Source: an uncultured Pelagibacteraceae bacterium (GTDB lineage Bacteria; Pseudomonadota; Alphaproteobacteria; Pelagibacterales; Pelagibacteraceae). Taken from it: a DNA stretch of 64,000 nt. Shown piece by piece: positions 1 through 10,255 of the stretch; positions within the stretch are counted from its first letter, which is position 1, and every line of letters begins with the position of its first letter. Made by a program: the position numbers and the translations under genes. Location: positions 1 through 64,000 of the forward strand of contig CACJXK010000003.1 in the NCBI GenBank assembly GCA_902597335.1. The letters run 5' to 3'. The notes beneath the pieces are model-generated. The model made no database searches. It saw only the letters and a list, made by a program, of their open reading frames with translations, and was not told the origin of the DNA.

Positions 1-599
1 AATCCAAGTTTCATTGGTTTAAAAAAATATGGTGTTGCCCAGGTATTGTCTATTGCTGTAAACACTTTCTTTTTTTTAGCAATAGAAATTATTTTTGATA
101 AATCTTGAAATTCAAAAGAATTACTTCCAGGATTTTCTACAAAAATTAATTTTGTTTTTTTATTTATAATCTTATTAAGAGACTTTAAGTCATGAGGATT
201 ATAAAAAGTTGTTTTAATATTAAATTCTTTTAAAAAGTCTTGAGTTAATACTCTTGTTGGATTATACACAGGATCAGCTACAACAATTTCATCTCCGGGT
301 CTTACAACACTAAAAATTGCTAAAAAAACAGATCCAAAACCTGTGGGTGTTAAAAAAACATGGTATGACTCCTCAAGTTTGTTTAAAATTTTTTGCAATA
401 TGTGTGTTGTTGATGTTCCTTGCCTTCCATAATCAAAATGTCCACCTCTAGGATCTTTTTTGTATTTAGACTGAGTACGTCTAATGTCGTTCATTGATTT
501 AAATATTATTGTAGATGCACGAACTACTGGTGGATTAACTGAGTGATTATGGAAATCTTTTGCTGTATGTTTCAAGAAAGTCTTAAACGATTTGCTCAT
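1..599 (-). CDS. metC: Cystathionine beta-lyase / Cys-Met metabolism PLP-dependent enzyme, 3' end beyond window
   Basis: Manual reverse-strand reading: MSKSFKTFLKHTAKDFHNHSVNPPVVRASTIIFKS...RGGHFDYGRQGTSTTHILQ...; open to window edge, so absent from ORF track. Confidence 0.75.
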   Translation of the reverse strand, partial: MSKSFKTFLKHTAKDFHNHSVNPPVVRASTIIFKSMNDIRRTQSKYKKDPRGGHFDYGRQGTSTTHILQKILNKLEESYHVFLTPTGFGSVFLAIFSVVRPGDEIVVADPVYNPTRVLTQDFLKEFNIKTTFYNPHDLKSLNKIINKKTKLIFVENPGSNSFEFQDLSKIISIAKKKKVFTAIDNTWATPYFFKPMKLG

Positions 600-674
600 A
601 AAAAAATTGCTATGTTGATTGGACAATGCTATATCCACCAAATAAGTCAATAAAATAGTAAAACTAAGGAGATT

Positions 675-758
675 ATGGGATACCCAAAAAAACATAGAGG
701 CCGTAGGAAAATGGGCTCAAAAAAGAGAAGAGCTAGAAAGAAAAACAAGAAAAAGTAA
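675..758 (+). CDS. 27-aa highly basic mini-protein MGYPKKHRGRRKMGSKKRRARKKNKKK (possible small ribosomal/RNA-binding protein)
   Basis: ATG preceded by AAGGAG; ORF read manually; shorter than ORF track cut-off. Confidence 0.6.
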   Translation: MGYPKKHRGRRKMGSKKRRARKKNKKK

Positions 759-773
759 TTAGAGTTAACAATA

Positions 774-1436
774 ATGCCATACAAGCTAAGATATATATCA
801 CTGGCTTGTTTTGTCCTGCCAGTTTTTACCGTTATCATCTCATATATTATCTCAATAAATCTTAATTTAGTTGCTAAATGTATTCCAAATTTAGAGGGGT
901 GCACTTCAATATCAAGAGTTGGGCGTTATGAGCCTGTAAAATTCTTTTTTAAACCAATGATGTATATTTATTCGCTGACAATATTTTTCTTTTGGATTAT
1001 TTTTTGTAAAGAAATTAATAATCTTAAGATTAAATCTAGAAACTTAGTTATTTTAACTTTCGTAACAGTTACTTTTTTTTGTTTGTACATTACCTTTTTA
1101 GGTGAAAGTAATCTTTATTCTTTTTTTAAAAGAATTGGTATTTATTTTTATATACTGTCAATTGTATTACTTCAATTTTCGTCAAATAAAACGTTAATTA
1201 ATAATCAAAAAAAATTATCAAAAATTTTTAATTATAGAATTGTTCAATTTAATTACTACTTATCCTGGTTTCTAATTATTTCTGGTTTAATTTTACTTCC
1301 TATTTTGATTATTAAAATTGAGACTTTTCCACAAATCAAAAATATAATTTCATGGAATTATTTTTTATTAATACAATTATTTTTTTTATTATTTTTTTTT
1401 TCTTTAAAAAAATTAACTTATCCAACCTCCACCTAA
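774..1436 (+). CDS. Multi-pass membrane protein, possibly Frag1/DRAM/Sfk1-like
   Basis: ORF; repeated hydrophobic segments. Confidence 0.6.
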   Translation: MPYKLRYISLACFVLPVFTVIISYIISINLNLVAKCIPNLEGCTSISRVGRYEPVKFFFKPMMYIYSLTIFFFWIIFCKEINNLKIKSRNLVILTFVTVTFFCLYITFLGESNLYSFFKRIGIYFYILSIVLLQFSSNKTLINNQKKLSKIFNYRIVQFNYYLSWFLIISGLILLPILIIKIETFPQIKNIISWNYFLLIQLFFLLFFFSLKKLTYPTST

Positions 1437-2528
1437 ACATCTCTCGCCATATTCATCACTTTTGTAAAAAACACATGCTTGTCCTGGAGAAATACCATAT
1501 TCAGGGTTGTCTAAAATTACACTGACACTTTCGGCATTTAACAAATTAACTTTTGCATCTAAAAGTTTACCTGTTGATCTAACCTTAACTTTAATTTTAT
1601 CAGAAAATATACTCTCATTTTCTAACAAATTAAGCTTATGTAAATTAATTTTATTTTTTGCTAAATATTTTTTTTCACCAACTACTATTTCGTTTTTGTC
1701 TGGATCAATATTTATTACATATAATGGCTGTTTATTTGCAATTTTAATCCCTTTTCTTTGACCAATTGTAAAATTTATTATTCCATCGTGAACACCCAAA
1801 ACTTTTCCATCTAAATCTTTAATATTTCCTTTCTGAAAAGAGTCAGGTTTAAATTTCTCAATAACAGAGGCATAATCTCCATTGGGAACGAAACATATAT
1901 CTTGGCTGTCAGGTTTATCAGCAACATTTAAATTCAATTTTTTTGCAATTTCTCTTGTTTTATCTTTTAACATTTGGCCTAAAGGGAATCTTAAAAAATT
2001 TAATTGTTCTCTTGTAGTATTAAATAAAAAATAGCTTTGATCCCTATTAGTATCTAAAGCTCTGTACATGTTTGTTTGATTATTTTTTGTTAAACTTTTT
2101 ACATAATGTCCTGTGATAAGAGCATCAGCGTTTAAATCTTTTGAAAAATCAAATAAATCTTTAAATTTTACAGTTTGATTGCATTGAACACATGGAATTG
2201 GTGTCTCTCCTTTTAAATAACTTTCAACAAAGTTGTCTATTACTCCCTGTTTGAACTTATCTTGATAATAAAGTATTTTATGTTCTATACCTAATTTATG
2301 TGCAACTCTTTTTGCATCCATTATATCTTGTCCTGAACAGCATTGCTTAGATGCTGCTACTTCTTTACCGTCATCATATAATTTTAAAGTAATACCAATA
2401 ACATTATAGCCTTCTTTTTTCATAATACCTGCTACAGTAGATGAGTCGACGCCACCAGACATCGCAACAACAACTGTTGTATCGGATGGTTTTTTTAATA
2501 ATCCTATTGAGTTAGTTTCTAAATTCAT
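1413..2528 (-). CDS. mnmA: tRNA-specific 2-thiouridylase MnmA
   Basis: [18 protein letters not shown]-loop, [19 protein letters not shown] motifs. Confidence 0.95.
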   Translation of the reverse strand: MNLETNSIGLLKKPSDTTVVVAMSGGVDSSTVAGIMKKEGYNVIGITLKLYDDGKEVAASKQCCSGQDIMDAKRVAHKLGIEHKILYYQDKFKQGVIDNFVESYLKGETPIPCVQCNQTVKFKDLFDFSKDLNADALITGHYVKSLTKNNQTNMYRALDTNRDQSYFLFNTTREQLNFLRFPLGQMLKDKTREIAKKLNLNVADKPDSQDICFVPNGDYASVIEKFKPDSFQKGNIKDLDGKVLGVHDGIINFTIGQRKGIKIANKQPLYVINIDPDKNEIVVGEKKYLAKNKINLHKLNLLENESIFSDKIKVKVRSTGKLLDAKVNLLNAESVSVILDNPEYGISPGQACVFYKSDEYGERCLGGGWIS

Positions 2529-2569
2529 TTGATGGTATTTATACTTATTTCTATTATAAATTAAATTAA

Positions 2570-2746
2570 ATGATTTTAGATTTTGAGCCAGGTGACAAAG
2601 TTATTAACCCTGCCAATAAAGACTGGGGTATTGGTCAAGTTCAGTCAATAATCAAAGATAAGGTAACTGTTAACTTTGAAAATGTTGGTAAAAAAGTAAT
2701 TAATGCGAATAATATTGAGCTAGAGAGAATTGAAAATAATGGATGA
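2570..2746 (+). CDS. 58-aa DUF3553-like protein
   Basis: [58 protein letters not shown] read manually; overlaps next start. Confidence 0.65.
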   Translation: MILDFEPGDKVINPANKDWGIGQVQSIIKDKVTVNFENVGKKVINANNIELERIENNG

Positions 2747-3512
2747 AATTAAATTAAAAAATATTATTGAAAATCTGATTGATACCTTCTTAATAGCAGG
2801 AGATCTTTCTATCAAACTAAGAAATCAAGGTTTAAAAAAAGAGATTAAGTCTGATAATACCCCAGTTAGTAATGGCGATATTGAAGTTAATAAAATTCTT
2901 ACAAAAAAAATATTAGAATTAACACCTGAAATTCCTATTGTGTCTGAAGAAACTTCGCATAACAAATCTAAAAATGATCTAAAAGACTTTTGGCTTATCG
3001 ATCCAATTGATGGAACTTATGATTATATAAATAATAAAGAAGAATTTACTTTAAACGCTGGCTTAATTTTAAACAGAAAAGCTGTTGCAGGATTAATTAA
3101 TGTTCCAGCAAAAAAAAGGATGTTTTATTCATATGGAAAAGGCAAATCATTTGAATTATCTAGTGATAAAAAAACTAAATTAGATTGTAAGAAATTAACT
3201 CCATTAAATTCAGTAAAATTTGTTTCATACTCAAATATATTAAAACCTGAAATAGAGAAAATTCATAAAAAAATTGGTGTTACAGAATATATTAAAATGA
3301 AAAGTTCACTAAAATTTTGTGTTATTGCAACAGGAGAATTCGATGGTTATATTGCTGAACCTAGAGCATGCGAATGGGACATTGCTGCAGGACATGCTAT
3401 ATTAGAAAACGCTGGTGGTATAATCACAGATTTTGATGGTAATGAAATTAGATATGGAAAAAAGGATTTTAAAAATCCAAGTTTAATTATCAAAAGAAGC
3501 TATAAACTATAA
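2739..3512 (+). CDS. cysQ: Inositol monophosphatase family / CysQ-like 3'(2'),5'-bisphosphate nucleotidase
   Basis: WLIDPIDGTYDYI and EWDIAAGHAILENAGG motifs; ATG at 2739 preferred over TTG at 2730. Confidence 0.8.
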   Translation: MDEIKLKNIIENLIDTFLIAGDLSIKLRNQGLKKEIKSDNTPVSNGDIEVNKILTKKILELTPEIPIVSEETSHNKSKNDLKDFWLIDPIDGTYDYINNKEEFTLNAGLILNRKAVAGLINVPAKKRMFYSYGKGKSFELSSDKKTKLDCKKLTPLNSVKFVSYSNILKPEIEKIHKKIGVTEYIKMKSSLKFCVIATGEFDGYIAEPRACEWDIAAGHAILENAGGIITDFDGNEIRYGKKDFKNPSLIIKRSYKL

Positions 3513-3661
3513 TGAGCGAACAATTAAGAATAATTTTAATAATCATTGTATCAGTTTCAATATTTGGCTTAGTAGTTTTTGTTGTGGTAAAAAATTATAT
3601 AAAAAGTAAAATTCAATATTATTTAGAGGAAAAAAATAGAAAATCTAAAGAAGATTTATAA
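3512..3661 (+). CDS. 49-aa single-TM small membrane protein
   Basis: MSEQLRIILIIIVSVSIFGLVVFVVVKNYIKSKIQYYLEEKNRKSKEDL read manually; start overlaps preceding stop region. Confidence 0.5.
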   Translation: MSEQLRIILIIIVSVSIFGLVVFVVVKNYIKSKIQYYLEEKNRKSKEDL

Positions 3662-4208
3662 TTTTTAAATATTCATCTTTATCTAAGTCCATTACCCTTC
3701 TTGAAACTTCAAAGTCAAAACCTGACCGAGCTAATACTCCTATATCTTTTTTATAAAATAAAGGTCTATTATCGTCCTGCCTTGATGGTCCAATTCTTTT
3801 TTTTTTACAGATTTTTATAGCTGAAAAAAAGTCCTGATCTTCATTTTTGTCTTTAATTTGTTCAATAGTGTTTTTTATATATTTTTCACCCACGCCTTTA
3901 TTCATTAAATAATTTCTTATCTTATTTATTGATGAACCTCTTTGTATTAAGCTTTTTGCTTTTGATTCTGAATAGAACTTATCATTAATAAATTTTGACT
4001 TTTCAAGATCTTCAAGAACAATATCTATTAAATTTGATACATCATTTTTTTTTATGTTTGGGGTTCTTGACGTAAGATATTTTTTTAACAAATATGTTCT
4101 CAATTGTTGTTTTGATGGAGCAAATTTTTCAACATAATTAAGTGCGAAGTTAGTCATTTCCTCTACAGTAACTTCTAATGACTTTTTTTTATTTTTTATA
4201 GGAATCAT
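3645..4208 (-). CDS. recX: RecX-like regulatory protein
   Basis: ORF 3645..4268; likely start at MIPIKNKKK; RecX-like repeats SKSLIQRGSSINKIRNYLMNKGV. Confidence 0.7.
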   Translation of the reverse strand: MIPIKNKKKSLEVTVEEMTNFALNYVEKFAPSKQQLRTYLLKKYLTSRTPNIKKNDVSNLIDIVLEDLEKSKFINDKFYSESKAKSLIQRGSSINKIRNYLMNKGVGEKYIKNTIEQIKDKNEDQDFFSAIKICKKKRIGPSRQDDNRPLFYKKDIGVLARSGFDFEVSRRVMDLDKDEYLKIINLL

Positions 4209-4236
4209 TTTCTTATTTATTATAATATAAATTATT

Positions 4237-4710
4237 ATGATTGAACAAATTGCAGCTTTTTTTACCATAGAGATGATCTATTTGTGGTTAAATATAGGTG
4301 TAATACCTTTTTGGCTGATACTAATTATTTTCCCACAATCTAAACTTTGTGGTTTGTTGGTGACATCTATTGTTCCATTTTTGATATTATCTGCTGTATA
4401 TGCTTATTTGGGATACTTCTTTTTTGTCTCTGGATACGATTTTAATTATAATTTTACACTTTATTTTGGCTTATACGATTTAAGAAATCTTTTTGAGTCA
4501 GAAGCTTTTTTAATAATGTTTTGGACACACTTTCTTGCTGTAAATTTATTTTGTGGTGCATGGATTATGAAAGATAGTCAAAAATTATTCGTATCAAAAT
4601 ATTTAGTTTTTATTCCATTAATTACAACTTACTTTATTGGACCAATTGGTTTACTGATCTATTGGATTATTCGGATGTTTTACGCTAAAAGAATAAATTT
4701 ATTGGATTGA
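4237..4710 (+). CDS. Hypothetical multi-pass membrane protein (abscisic-acid-deficient/DUF4281-like)
   Basis: ORF; hydrophobic with FGLYDLRNLF and GPIGLLIYWIIR segments. Confidence 0.55.
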   Translation: MIEQIAAFFTIEMIYLWLNIGVIPFWLILIIFPQSKLCGLLVTSIVPFLILSAVYAYLGYFFFVSGYDFNYNFTLYFGLYDLRNLFESEAFLIMFWTHFLAVNLFCGAWIMKDSQKLFVSKYLVFIPLITTYFIGPIGLLIYWIIRMFYAKRINLLD

Positions 4711-4718
4711 TTTCTAGA

Positions 4719-5105
4719 TTATTTTACAATTTTAAAACCTGAACTTTGCATTGAACCGAATCCACCGTCAATGTGACTAATATTTGTGAAACCCATATTT
4801 TGCAAAGTTTTAGTAGCTAAAGCTGATCTTAGTCCTCCTGCGCAAAATAAAACCATTTCTTTATTCATATCAATTTTGCCATCTTTAAAATATTGACTAT
4901 TTGGATCCATCCAAAACTCTAGCATACCTCTTGGTATATGAGAGGAATTTTCAATTCTACCTAGTCTTTCTAATTCTCTAACATCTCTAATGTCAATAAG
5001 ATTGCAGGTATTATTATTAACTTTTACCAAAGCTTCTTCGGGTGATATGGTTTTTATTTCTTTAAGCGCTTCTGCGACTAAAATTGATGCTGATTTTATT
5101 TCCAT
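4719..5105 (-). CDS. Rhodanese-domain protein
   Basis: LIDIRDVREL and active-site loop CAGGLRSA. Confidence 0.85.
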   Translation of the reverse strand: MEIKSASILVAEALKEIKTISPEEALVKVNNNTCNLIDIRDVRELERLGRIENSSHIPRGMLEFWMDPNSQYFKDGKIDMNKEMVLFCAGGLRSALATKTLQNMGFTNISHIDGGFGSMQSSGFKIVK

Positions 5106-5162
5106 AAATGTTTAATACACTAAAAATTATAAATTTCTATAAAATAAAATAAAGGTTATTAA

Positions 5163-5606
5163 ATGAAAGCTCCAAACTTTAAATTACTATCTACATCTGG
5201 AAAAACCGTTGAATTAAATAAAATAAAATCTAAATTTATTATCATTTATTTTTATCCAAAAGATAATACTAGCGGATGTACAATAGAAACAAATGATTTT
5301 AATAAACTAAAAAGTAAGTTTGAAAAACTAGGATGTATAATTTTTGGAATATCTAAAGACAGTATTGAAAGTCACAATAAGTGGAGCAAGAAACTAAAGT
5401 TAAATTTTGAATTGCTAGCTGATGAAGATAAGGTTTCTTTAAAAGCCTACAAAGTATGGGCCAAAAAGAAATTTATGGGCAGAGAGTTTATGGGAACTGT
5501 AAGAAGTACATTTGTAATTCAAAAAAACAAAATTATTAAAGAATGGACAAATGTTAAAGCAGCAGGGCATGCTCAAGAGGTTTTAGATTTTATTAAGAGT
5601 GCTTAA
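5163..5606 (+). CDS. bcp: Thioredoxin-dependent peroxiredoxin (BCP/PrxQ)
   Basis: YFYPKDNTSGCTIETNDF motif. Confidence 0.9.
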   Translation: MKAPNFKLLSTSGKTVELNKIKSKFIIIYFYPKDNTSGCTIETNDFNKLKSKFEKLGCIIFGISKDSIESHNKWSKKLKLNFELLADEDKVSLKAYKVWAKKKFMGREFMGTVRSTFVIQKNKIIKEWTNVKAAGHAQEVLDFIKSA

Positions 5607-5609
5607 TAA

Positions 5610-5635
5610 AAAAGGCCCCTTTTCAGGGGCCTTTT
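5610..5635. terminator. Bidirectional intrinsic terminator between bcp and amtB
   Basis: Perfect stem AAAAGGCCCC-TTTTCA-GGGGCCTTTT between convergent genes. Confidence 0.85.
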
Positions 5636-5665
5636 CTTAACTATAGAGAGAGAGATAGTTATTCT

Positions 5666-6967
5666 TTAGTCTCTTATTGCGTATGCAATCACTCCAGACT
5701 CTGAAACATCAGTTCCAAGTCTTTCTGCTTCTTTACTCAATCTTATACCCATTGTACCTTTCATAATTCCCCAAACTATTAGAGAAACTATAAATACAAA
5801 GGCATTAATTGATATTACTCCAAGAAGCTGCGCTCCAAATGATGCATCACCATTTGTAAGTGGAACAGCTAATGTTCCCCAAACTCCAGCGAATAAGTGA
5901 GCTGGTATTGCTCCAACTACATCATCGATTTTAAGTGAGAATAATAATTTAGTTCCGAAGACAACTATTAATCCACCAATTGCACCTATAAGAATTGCTG
6001 CTAGCGGCGAAGGCATTAATGGCTCGGCTGTAATTGCTACTAGACCACCAATTGCTCCGTTAAGCATTTGTATAACGTCAGTTTTACCTGCCATTAATCT
6101 AGTTACTGCTCCAGCTGCTAATACACCACCACAGGCTGCTAAGTTTGTATTAATGAAAATATTTGATACTGCAACTGCATCATCAAATGTTCCCATAGCT
6201 AATTGTGATCCACCGTTAAATCCGAACCAACCTAGCCATAAAATAAATACACCAACTGTTACCAATGGCACAGATGACGCCGCAAATGGCTTCATAGGTT
6301 TAGCTGCTCCAGATTTATCAAATCTACCTGTTCTAGCTCCTAAAAGAATTGCACCAGCTAATGCTGCTGCACCTCCAGTTGAGTGAACAAGAGTAGAGCC
6401 AGCAAAGTCTGAGAAACCAGCAGCTGCTAACCAGCCACCTCCCCACTGCCAACCCATAACGATTGGATAAATAATACCTGAGAGAATAGCTGCAAATAAA
6501 AAGAATGGCCATAATTTAATTCTTTCAGCTAGTGTTCCAGATACAATTGAAACTGTTGTTGCACAGAACACCATTTGGAAATACCAATCTGATCCATCAG
6601 CATAGCCAGTATCGACTGAACTTGCATCTGACCAAGGAGTAAAGCTTCCAATATATCCACCTTCTGGAATTCCGTATGCTAAATTATATCCAACCATCCA
6701 GAACATAATTCCAGCTATTGAAAATAATCCGATATTTTTGGCACATATCACTGATACACTTTTTGATGTAACCATTCCTGATTCGAGCATGGCAAATCCA
6801 GCTGCCATAAACATTACTAGAAAACCACAGACCAAGAAAAGAAATGTATTGAATATGAAACCTACCTCAGCTGAAACTGTAGTTTCAGCATAACCAGTAC
6901 TAGTCATATTAAGTAAGAAAAATAAACTTACTAATGGACCAACCAGTTTTTTTAAAAGTTTAACCAT
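5666..6967 (-). CDS. amtB: Ammonium transporter AmtB
   Basis: GFAMLESGMV, VHSTGGAAALAGA, GAIPAHLFAGVWGTLA motifs. Confidence 0.95.
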   Translation of the reverse strand: MVKLLKKLVGPLVSLFFLLNMTSTGYAETTVSAEVGFIFNTFLFLVCGFLVMFMAAGFAMLESGMVTSKSVSVICAKNIGLFSIAGIMFWMVGYNLAYGIPEGGYIGSFTPWSDASSVDTGYADGSDWYFQMVFCATTVSIVSGTLAERIKLWPFFLFAAILSGIIYPIVMGWQWGGGWLAAAGFSDFAGSTLVHSTGGAAALAGAILLGARTGRFDKSGAAKPMKPFAASSVPLVTVGVFILWLGWFGFNGGSQLAMGTFDDAVAVSNIFINTNLAACGGVLAAGAVTRLMAGKTDVIQMLNGAIGGLVAITAEPLMPSPLAAILIGAIGGLIVVFGTKLLFSLKIDDVVGAIPAHLFAGVWGTLAVPLTNGDASFGAQLLGVISINAFVFIVSLIVWGIMKGTMGIRLSKEAERLGTDVSESGVIAYAIRD

Positions 6968-7082
6968 TTCACCTCCGTTTAATTAAAGGTGCTGTTATAT
7001 TTTTAAAAAAATTAAAAACTATTGATTGTTAATTAAAAGAGATATGCAGTATTTGCATGTAGTTTATAAAATACTTGAATAA

Positions 7083-7126
7083 AAAAACAGCCTCTATTAA
7101 ATTTGTGTTTAATAAAGGCTGTTTTT
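7083..7126 (-). terminator. Intrinsic terminator downstream of HU gene
   Basis: AAAAACAGCCTCTATTAAA/TTTAATAAAGGCTGTTTTT stem with one mismatch. Confidence 0.75.
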
Positions 7127-7133
7127 AAAAAGT

Positions 7134-7409
7134 TTATTTGTTAAAAACTTCTTTAAGCGCTTTAGCAGGTAAAAACTTTACCTTTTGAGAGGCTGCGATT
7201 TGGATTTGCTCTCCAGTTCTTGGATTTCGTCCAATTCGGGCCTTCCTTTTAGCCACTTTATAAGTACCAAAACCAGCAATTTTCACATTATCGTCGCCTT
7301 TTAAAGCATCCAAAATAGTGTTGGTAATTGTATCAAAAGTACGTTCAGCATCAGCTTTACTTTGATTTAACGACCCAGCTAGTTTCGCTATAAGTTGTTT
7401 TTTGTTCAT
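7134..7409 (-). CDS. hupB: DNA-binding protein HU
   Basis: MNKKQLIAKLAGSLNQSKADAERT...GFGTYKVAKRKARIGRNPRTGEQI. Confidence 0.95.
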   Translation of the reverse strand: MNKKQLIAKLAGSLNQSKADAERTFDTITNTILDALKGDDNVKIAGFGTYKVAKRKARIGRNPRTGEQIQIAASQKVKFLPAKALKEVFNK

Positions 7410-7559
7410 TTTAGCTCCGGTTTTAAAGGTTAAATTTATATACTTTACAAAATCATTGATAATTCAAGCTTTTTTTTTGTGTCTAAAATAATTTTTAGCA
7501 CAACATGTAGTTGTAAAAAAGTGTTGATTTATATAGGTTTTTTACAGTCTAAAATGCCC

Positions 7560-8666
7560 TTAAAATAAGCCTAAATCTTTAAGATCATTAAAAGTTGCAA
7601 AAAACATCAAAGTTAACAATAAAAACATTCCGATTCGAAAAAAACCTTCCTGTGTTTTTTGGCTTAAAGGCTTTCCTAATACTTTTTCGAATGCATAAAA
7701 CATCAAGTGACCCCCATCTAAAAGTGGGATGGGAAATAGGTTAATTAAACCTAAACTAATTGAAATATAAGCCGTCATGCTTATGAATGGAAGTATTCCA
7801 AACTCTGCTACTTGACCTGAAATTTTAGCTATTCTAATAGGCCCTCCTAATTGAGAACTGTCTCCGGAGCCAGTAATCATAGAGCTCATATATTTAAGAG
7901 ATGAAGTGGTAACAAAGTATACTTCTTTAACTGATTCAATTAATGCCTTGGCCGGTCCTAATTTTTTATGGTTTATTTCATTGTTATATGGACTAAGTTT
8001 TATTCCAATAATTCTTTTGTTGATTTTGTTTCCTAGATTATCAACTCCAGAAACAATTTTTGGTTTTACTTTTAATAATAATTCTTGATCATATCTAGAA
8101 ACTTTAAAATCAACTATTTCAGATGTTGACATTAAAATTAGTTTAGAAACGTCAAGAATACTCTCTACTTTGTTATTATCAATTTCAAGAATTATATCAT
8201 TTTTTTTCATTCCAGCAATTTCTGCAGGACTATCTTTTTGAACTTCATCGATAATTGCTGGGGTAAAGTCTTTTCCAGCAAACATATATATGAATAAAAA
8301 AATAAATATTGCTAAAACAAAGTTTGCAATTGGACCCCCTGCAACAATTAATGATCTTTGATATAATGGTTTTGTAACAAAAAGCTTTTCTTGATCTTCT
8401 TTATTATATTTTTTTAAAAGTTCTTCTTGATCAGCCTGGGAAAAAACATTTCGATCACCAAAAAATTTAACATAACCACCTAGGGGTATCCAGCAAATTT
8501 TCCATCGTGTTCCAGACTTATCATTCCAACCAAATAATTCTTTTCCAAAACCTATAGAAAAGTCAGTTACTCCAACACCATATTTTTTTGCAAAATAGTA
8601 ATGTCCATATTCATGAATAAAGACAACAACAACGATCAAAATAATAAATGGTAATATAAAACTCAT
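7560..8666 (-). CDS. rseP: RIP metalloprotease RseP (site-2 protease)
   Basis: HEYGHYYFAKKYGV metal site, PDZ, NLFPIPLLDGGHL. Confidence 0.95.
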   Translation of the reverse strand: MSFILPFIILIVVVVFIHEYGHYYFAKKYGVGVTDFSIGFGKELFGWNDKSGTRWKICWIPLGGYVKFFGDRNVFSQADQEELLKKYNKEDQEKLFVTKPLYQRSLIVAGGPIANFVLAIFIFLFIYMFAGKDFTPAIIDEVQKDSPAEIAGMKKNDIILEIDNNKVESILDVSKLILMSTSEIVDFKVSRYDQELLLKVKPKIVSGVDNLGNKINKRIIGIKLSPYNNEINHKKLGPAKALIESVKEVYFVTTSSLKYMSSMITGSGDSSQLGGPIRIAKISGQVAEFGILPFISMTAYISISLGLINLFPIPLLDGGHLMFYAFEKVLGKPLSQKTQEGFFRIGMFLLLTLMFFATFNDLKDLGLF

Positions 8667-8710
8667 AACTTAATTATAGTATATTTATATAAACAAGATG
8701 TAAATGGTGC

Positions 8711-10141
8711 TTATTTTAGTTTCCAAGTTAAAATAGGTAAAAATGTTGCAACAACAAAAGAACAAAATAGTAAGGATTGAGAGACAAATATAGGCAAAAA
8801 GTCTATTGGCAATATTATTCCAACCAAAATTGATTTTGAAAAGTCTGGACTTGGAAAAAAAAGTATTCCTCCAACCAAGCCAACTATAATTGAAACATAT
8901 GCATTTTTTTCATTAAATTCTTTGCAGTAAAAACCATAAAATACACTTAATACGGCTGCACAACAAAATAAATCAGCTAATAAAAATAAATACAAAATAC
9001 TTAACCCCTGTGATGCCACAAAGAATGAGATCAAAGATATTAATATTATTATTTGCTTAGATAATTTTAAATAATTACCTTTGAATTTGATAACTTTATT
9101 TCCATCAACAATTATTAAACTAGAGATAGCGTTTACCAAAGTATCTATACTGCTTACTGTTAATGAAATAGCTAAAATTATTATTATAATTGATAGAAAT
9201 ATAACATTATCTTTAAGTAACAAAGAAAAAAACGCTAGATCAGGAATAACATTTGAATTTTGAGAGATGGCAATTAGCCCTGTGAATCCCATCAAAAATA
9301 CAATTGGTATAATAATTAAAAAAGAATAAATAAGACTACTTTTTAAAACTCTACTATCTTTAGCTGCATAAACTCTTTGCCAATTACCTTGATGAAAAAG
9401 ATTTGTCGCTGCAACAGCTATAAAAAAAGTTAGACCTGCAGTAAAATTTGGTAAATAGTTAAAGCTTAATAAATTAGGTTTATTTTGCTCGATAAATTCA
9501 AGACTAAACTCTTTAGAGTTTAAAGATATCAAATACGAAAATGATATCAACAAAAGTAAACCAAAAACTATAAACTGAATATTATCTGTAAATATTGAAG
9601 CTCTTAATCCACCATACAAAGTATACAAAAGAGAACTAATGATCACTATAGATGCTGTTATCCATAAGCTTGTTCCTGATATATAATTAATTAATATAGA
9701 AACAGCTGTCACCTCTGCTGTTAAAAAAATGGACATGTAAAAAATGGATAAAAATAAAATCAGTTTAAATAATTGTGAACCAAATCTATATCTTATAACC
9801 TCAATTAAGGATTTGCCTCTTGGATATTTATCTCTAAATTTTTTTCCTAAGTATATAAGAGCAAAAAGTGGAAATGCCGTGCCTAACGAATATCCGATAA
9901 CTGCACCTATACCTCCCCATGTAGCAGCAGATGCAGGACCAAATAATATCCATGCACCTAAAGCAGATGCGACCAAACTAGCTGTTAAAGAAAAAGTACC
10001 AACAGATCTGCTTGCAACTAAATAATTATTAAGACCTTGATACTTTTTAGAATAAAGAAGTCCAATTATTAAAAAAAGAATACTAATTGCTAAAGTTAAT
10101 ATAATTGCTGAGGATTGAGTGATGATATTTATTTGTTCCAT
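8711..10141 (-). CDS. thiV: Sodium:solute symporter, predicted thiamine-pyrimidine (HMP) transporter ThiV-like
   Basis: SSS family protein directly preceded by TPP riboswitch. Confidence 0.8.
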   Translation of the reverse strand: MEQINIITQSSAIILTLAISILFLIIGLLYSKKYQGLNNYLVASRSVGTFSLTASLVASALGAWILFGPASAATWGGIGAVIGYSLGTAFPLFALIYLGKKFRDKYPRGKSLIEVIRYRFGSQLFKLILFLSIFYMSIFLTAEVTAVSILINYISGTSLWITASIVIISSLLYTLYGGLRASIFTDNIQFIVFGLLLLISFSYLISLNSKEFSLEFIEQNKPNLLSFNYLPNFTAGLTFFIAVAATNLFHQGNWQRVYAAKDSRVLKSSLIYSFLIIIPIVFLMGFTGLIAISQNSNVIPDLAFFSLLLKDNVIFLSIIIIILAISLTVSSIDTLVNAISSLIIVDGNKVIKFKGNYLKLSKQIIILISLISFFVASQGLSILYLFLLADLFCCAAVLSVFYGFYCKEFNEKNAYVSIIVGLVGGILFFPSPDFSKSILVGIILPIDFLPIFVSQSLLFCSFVVATFLPILTWKLK

Positions 10142-10144
10142 TGT

Positions 10145-10216
10145 TCCCTTTCTGAATTACCGGACAGGTTCATTGGGTTTTTCTCAGCCTATATTGGCAC
10201 CCCATGTGTCAATATA
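10145..10216 (-). promoter_or_regulatory. TPP riboswitch (THI element)
   Basis: Minus strand ACACATGGGGTGCCAATATAGGCTGAGAAAAACCCAATGAACCTGTCCGGTAATTCAGAAAGGGAACAATG matches GGGGTGC / CTGAGA / ACCC / GAACCTG / GTAAT..AGGGA consensus. Confidence 0.93.
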
Positions 10217-10255
10217 AAGTATTTTTTTTATTTTAAAAACAATTAATTTATTGAA

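Noticed and set aside
6153-6386. ORF antisense to amtB
   Set aside because: Antisense shadow of a strongly conserved coding sequence, no SD or family resemblance.
9744-10025. ORF antisense to thiV-like symporter
   Set aside because: Antisense shadow ORF without independent support.
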